In this document: positions 61,136 through 64,000 of the stretch, in pieces
Layout of the letters: every line of letters begins with the position of its first letter
Numbering within the stretch: position 1 is the first letter of the stretch
Origin: Paeniglutamicibacter terrestris
GTDB lineage: Bacteria > Actinomycetota > Actinomycetes > Actinomycetales > Micrococcaceae
Direction of reading: 5' to 3'
Length of the DNA: 64,000 nucleotides
Assembly: GCF_012271785.1 (NCBI RefSeq)
Contig: NZ_JAAWVT010000013.1
Coordinates: forward strand, 26,351-90,350
Made by a program: the position numbers and the translations under genes
The notes under the pieces: model-generated
What the model saw: only the letters and a program-made list of their open reading frames with translations
Databases searched by the model: none
What the model was told of the DNA's origin: nothing

Positions 61136-61704
61136 AGAATTCCCTGGCCAGCGTCGAGTCGCGCGAGATAACCGGCGATCTTCTTCTGCCGGGTATCGGC
61201 ACCCTTAACGGTGTGTAGCCGGTAATAGATAGCGAAACGTTCGGCTCCGCTGAGCGTCTGAAGTTTTTCCTGCGCTCGTGGATGCCCCTCCAAAGCGTCA
61301 AGGAAGTCCTGTGGCAGTTTTGCCGTCGCTTGCCCTTCATAGGCGTCATCCCAACGGCCATCTGCTTGTGCGGCCTGTACGGCGGCGAGGCCGGACGGTG
61401 CCAGCAGACCCAGTTCGCTGAGTCGTTTAATGTTGTCCACGTTCCTGACCGACCACTTGCTCCGAGCAGTCCTCGGGGTAAAGCGGTTGTAGTGGCTGTG
61501 TTCATCACGGCCGGTTCGTTGTCCATCAATCCAGCCAAAACAGAGCGCCTGATCCACCGCCTGAGCATAGGTGAGTTCGGTGGTAGTGCCGCCCTTTTTG
61601 TGTAGAACCAGGCGTACGCCGGGATGATTCGCGTGATGCTCGGTTAACCATGCTCGCCAAGCGGCGGCATCGGGGACCAGAAGTTCTTCCAACAGAATTG
61701 CCAT
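61132..61704 (-). CDS. YdeI/OmdA-family protein
   Basis: 190 residues with the family pattern LVLHKKGGTTTELTYAQAVD, ALCFGWIDGQRTGRDEHSHY and NRFTPRTARSKWSVRNVDNI near the start, and KTLSGAERFAIYYRLHTVK-type repeats later. Members are linked to bacteriocin protection or stress, but no function is settled. GGGATGA precedes ATG 61704. It is convergent with the amidotransferase gene, overlapping by 4 nt. Confidence 0.9.
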   Translation of the reverse strand: MAILLEELLVPDAAAWRAWLTEHHANHPGVRLVLHKKGGTTTELTYAQAVDQALCFGWIDGQRTGRDEHSHYNRFTPRTARSKWSVRNVDNIKRLSELGLLAPSGLAAVQAAQADGRWDDAYEGQATAKLPQDFLDALEGHPRAQEKLQTLSGAERFAIYYRLHTVKGADTRQKKIAGYLARLDAGQGIL

Positions 61705-61985
61705 GGAGTCATCCCATCACGTCATGCGCCCACTGCACCAGTGGTTAGCGTGCTGGGTGCCGGGCCAATCCCGACGGGCATGACATATGCATCATGAGGC
61801 ATACCTTGATTAGCGCCCTCGCTATGATCCGCGCCTCAACATGAATCAGAACCGCTGCTGCGGCTGTAGCCCGGTGAGGTTCGGTCGAGGCTAGTAGGTA
61901 GTTCGAAATACACTGTTGTTAACCACCAACACCGCCCTTGTCCAACAGCGTCGAGGGCCCAGGAACACCACTTGGAGAGCCCTCG

Positions 61986-62747
61986 ATGCTTCGCATCCGC
62001 CCCACCCTGAGAACCGAACATGCTGCAGGTTGGTCCGAACTATTTTTGGCTCTGGGACTACGCGAAATGACGCAGCTTCCCGCCACCGCTGGGTCAACGA
62101 GCCACACCAATCGATGCTTCGCTGCCGATGCGGGGCGCATCCTGGTGCAAGAAGCCACCGACGCCGGCACCGAGCTGCACTTCGAGGTCCGCGATCTGGA
62201 GATTTTCGCGCGCTGGACCATCAGTGATGGCACGCCCGTCACCTTGATCCCTGCAGCGGCCGTCAGCACTGGCCCCACGGTGGCACATATCGCAGCTCCC
62301 GACTCGGTGAAATTCACCGCGCTTGCGGTGGATCCGCTGGACACCGACGGAACGCCGCCAGAGCTCACCGGGAGCGCGGACAACCCCCGCGGAAACCTCA
62401 CGGTCCTGATCCGCTGGCACACCCCCGACCTGCCAGCGATCGAAGAGACCCTGCAGAACATCGGGGCAAAATTCTATGCGCACTCCCCCGACGGCACCTC
62501 GGTGCAATACCGCGCCAAACATGGCGGGCGCATTGAGGTACGCCCGGAGGAATCGTCTCGCATTGAACTCTCGCTGGAGTACGCGGGTGACTTGGAGACC
62601 TTGGCGGAAGGCGTCTCAAAAACTTCCTTCGGCTACCGGATCGAAGAGGAAACCACCTCACGTGTGCTGTTCGTGCAACACCCCGATCACGGATATCTGC
62701 GGATCGTTGAATCGAATCCGGATGCCGGCGACAAGATTCAACCCTAG
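61986..62747 (+). CDS. Hypothetical protein, possibly VOC-like
   Basis: 253 residues. The beginning (LRTEHAAGWSELFLALGLRE) and later TELHFEVRDLEIFARW resemble a degenerate vicinal-oxygen-chelate layout in two halves (about 1-125 and 130-250), but no metal-ligand set is clear. The C-terminal YLRIVESNPDAG is common in such proteins. GGAGAG 6 nt before ATG 61986 decides the start. Function unknown. Confidence 0.6.
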   Translation: MLRIRPTLRTEHAAGWSELFLALGLREMTQLPATAGSTSHTNRCFAADAGRILVQEATDAGTELHFEVRDLEIFARWTISDGTPVTLIPAAAVSTGPTVAHIAAPDSVKFTALAVDPLDTDGTPPELTGSADNPRGNLTVLIRWHTPDLPAIEETLQNIGAKFYAHSPDGTSVQYRAKHGGRIEVRPEESSRIELSLEYAGDLETLAEGVSKTSFGYRIEEETTSRVLFVQHPDHGYLRIVESNPDAGDKIQP

Positions 62748-62816
62748 GACTTCACCCCCGATCCGCGGATCGGTGCTGCTGGGAATAGCTGAAGCGGTGT
62801 GCCTGTTGCTCCGGAC

Positions 62817-63926
62817 ATGAGCAAACTCTTCGCCCCGGTCCAGCTGACTACCCCACAGGGCCCCGGCCTGAAACTACGGAACCGCACAGTATTGGCGCCG
62901 ATGTGCCAGTATTCGGTCACCAACCGCGACGGTGTCCCGCACGCTTGGCACCTTTCACACCTGGGAGCTCGTGCCGCCGGAGGCTTCGGCCTAGTCATTA
63001 CCGAGGCCGCGGCCATCACCGCGCAGGGGCGTATCAGTGACCACGACGCTGGCATCTGGAACGACACGCAGACCCATGCGTGGGCACCGATTGTCGATTT
63101 CATCCACTCACAAGGAGCGGCAGCCGGAATTCAGCTGGCCCACGCCGGAGCCAAGGCCTCCACTTATGCGTGGCTTCCGCAAGCGGCGGCCGACGGCAAG
63201 GTCGGAAGCATCAGTGCGCAAGATGGCGGTTGGGAGACCACCGGACCGTCCGAAACCGACGTCTTCGGCCTAGTTTCCCCCGCTGCCATGTCCGTTGAGC
63301 AGATCAAGGTTTCCATCCAAGACTGGGCGGACGCCGCACGTCGTGCCGATGAGGCAGGCTTTGATCTCGTCCAGCTCCATGGAGCCCACGGCTACCTGAT
63401 TCATCAGTTCCTGTCCCCGTTGACCAACACCCGCACCGACGAATACGGCGGAAGTTATGAAAACCGCACCCGCTATGCCCGCGAGGTCATCGGCGCGGTG
63501 CGTGCCGCATGGCCCGATCACAAACCGTTGGCCATCCGCTTCTCCGGTGATGACTGGGTTGAGGGCGGGTGGAGGATTGAAGATACTGCACGCTTCGCTG
63601 CCGAGGCCTACGCACTGGGTGTCACGGCCTTTGACCTCTCCAGCGCGGGAATCGGCAAGTACTATGGGCCCACCGGCCCCGGCTTCCAGGTGCCATTGGC
63701 CACCGCGGTAAAGCACGCCGTCCCAGATGCCTTTGTCACGGCCGTGGGCATGATCAACGATGCTTCGCAGGCCGAGCAGGTGTTGGTCATGGGAGCAGCC
63801 GACGGAGTTTCCATCGGTCGAGCCGCCCTAAAGAACCCCAACTGGCCGGCTGCCGCCGCAGCAGAACTGGGTGCAGCCCAAGATGAGGTCCCCTTCGCCG
63901 CACAGTACTGGCGCGCCCACTGGTAA
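62817..63926 (+). CDS. Old Yellow Enzyme family NADPH:flavin oxidoreductase (YqjM type)
   Basis: 369 residues of the FMN-binding TIM barrel. The start LFAPVQLTTPQGPGLKLRNR, PMCQYSVTNRDG (Cys and FMN contact), IQLAHAGAKAS, VQLHGAHGYLIHQFLSPLTN, NRTRYAREVIGAV and the FMN phosphate site VSIGRAALKNPNW match thermophilic-like OYEs such as YqjM. It reduces activated C=C bonds with NADPH. ATG 62817 is chosen by homologue starts; GTG 62799 is an alternative. Only 73 nt follow to the window end. Confidence 0.94.
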   Translation: MSKLFAPVQLTTPQGPGLKLRNRTVLAPMCQYSVTNRDGVPHAWHLSHLGARAAGGFGLVITEAAAITAQGRISDHDAGIWNDTQTHAWAPIVDFIHSQGAAAGIQLAHAGAKASTYAWLPQAAADGKVGSISAQDGGWETTGPSETDVFGLVSPAAMSVEQIKVSIQDWADAARRADEAGFDLVQLHGAHGYLIHQFLSPLTNTRTDEYGGSYENRTRYAREVIGAVRAAWPDHKPLAIRFSGDDWVEGGWRIEDTARFAAEAYALGVTAFDLSSAGIGKYYGPTGPGFQVPLATAVKHAVPDAFVTAVGMINDASQAEQVLVMGAADGVSIGRAALKNPNWPAAAAAELGAAQDEVPFAAQYWRAHW

Positions 63927-64000
63927 AAACTCCTCTCGCGGCGCCATTCAGCTCATGACTCGCCGCATGGATTAAAAAGGTGCGGGCCAGCGGAAGGAAA

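Noticed and set aside
1..64000. CRISPR arrays, insertion sequences, rRNA genes
   Set aside because: No regularly spaced repeats, transposase-like ORF with terminal repeats, or rRNA sequence was recognised.

Overview
The window is ordinary chromosomal DNA of a high-GC actinobacterium. The protein families and promoter style (many TAnnnT hexamers placed 6-7 nt before a start codon) best fit the Micrococcaceae, i.e. Arthrobacter and relatives such as Glutamicibacter or Paeniglutamicibacter; this is an inference from gene content. No insertion sequence, integrase, prophage or CRISPR array was recognised. Genes lie on both strands in short operons separated by strong hairpin terminators. Five tRNA genes punctuate the region: Ser-TGA, Ser-GCT, Ser-CGA and two copies of Arg-ACG.

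Layout. 0-19 kb: a quinone oxidoreductase (cut by the window edge), tRNA-Ser, VOC protein, a large flavoprotein, an S9 oligopeptidase, a membrane-anchored protein with L7/L12-like repeats, a nickel-binding-type small protein, RecQ, phosphomannomutase, an NsrR-like regulator followed by flavohaemoglobin Hmp (nitric oxide defence), a PadR/hydrolase pair and PEP carboxykinase. 19-28.8 kb: between two near-identical tRNA-Arg genes sit a GNAT enzyme, three DUF proteins and a beta-glucoside operon (binding protein, two permeases, GH1 beta-glucosidase, LacI regulator) preceded by three palindromic operators spaced by whole helical turns. No ATPase is encoded with the transporter. 28.9-38.4 kb: an HTH protein with its own palindrome, a lactonase-like protein, then two neighbouring loci each carrying an ABC-type ATPase that has lost its catalytic motifs. 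One is leaderless and precedes a YhgE/Pip membrane protein and a TetR regulator. The other is an ABC-exporter-like protein translationally coupled to a P-loop NTPase. A SixA-like phosphatase follows.

38.4-45.2 kb: an orphan winged-helix regulator divergent from a two-component system, uracil phosphoribosyltransferase, TadA, an AlkZ-like protein and tRNA-Ser. 45.2-64 kb: a MerR regulator, GNAT, PAP2 phosphatase, RlmH, then a DNA-repair/RNA-modification run (Lhr helicase, Nei-type glycosylase, RluA-family pseudouridine synthase), an Ala-rich coiled-coil membrane protein, a DUF1684 protein, an SDR dehydrogenase, a class I amidotransferase, a YdeI-family protein and an Old Yellow Enzyme.

The most unusual content is at 30.8-37.7 kb: two adjacent but separately regulated membrane systems with ATPase-dead ABC subunits, each with a clear palindrome upstream. 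The window-wide leaderless start pattern and the phased triple operator of the glucoside operon are also notable. All functions are assigned from motifs and family memory; no database search was run.
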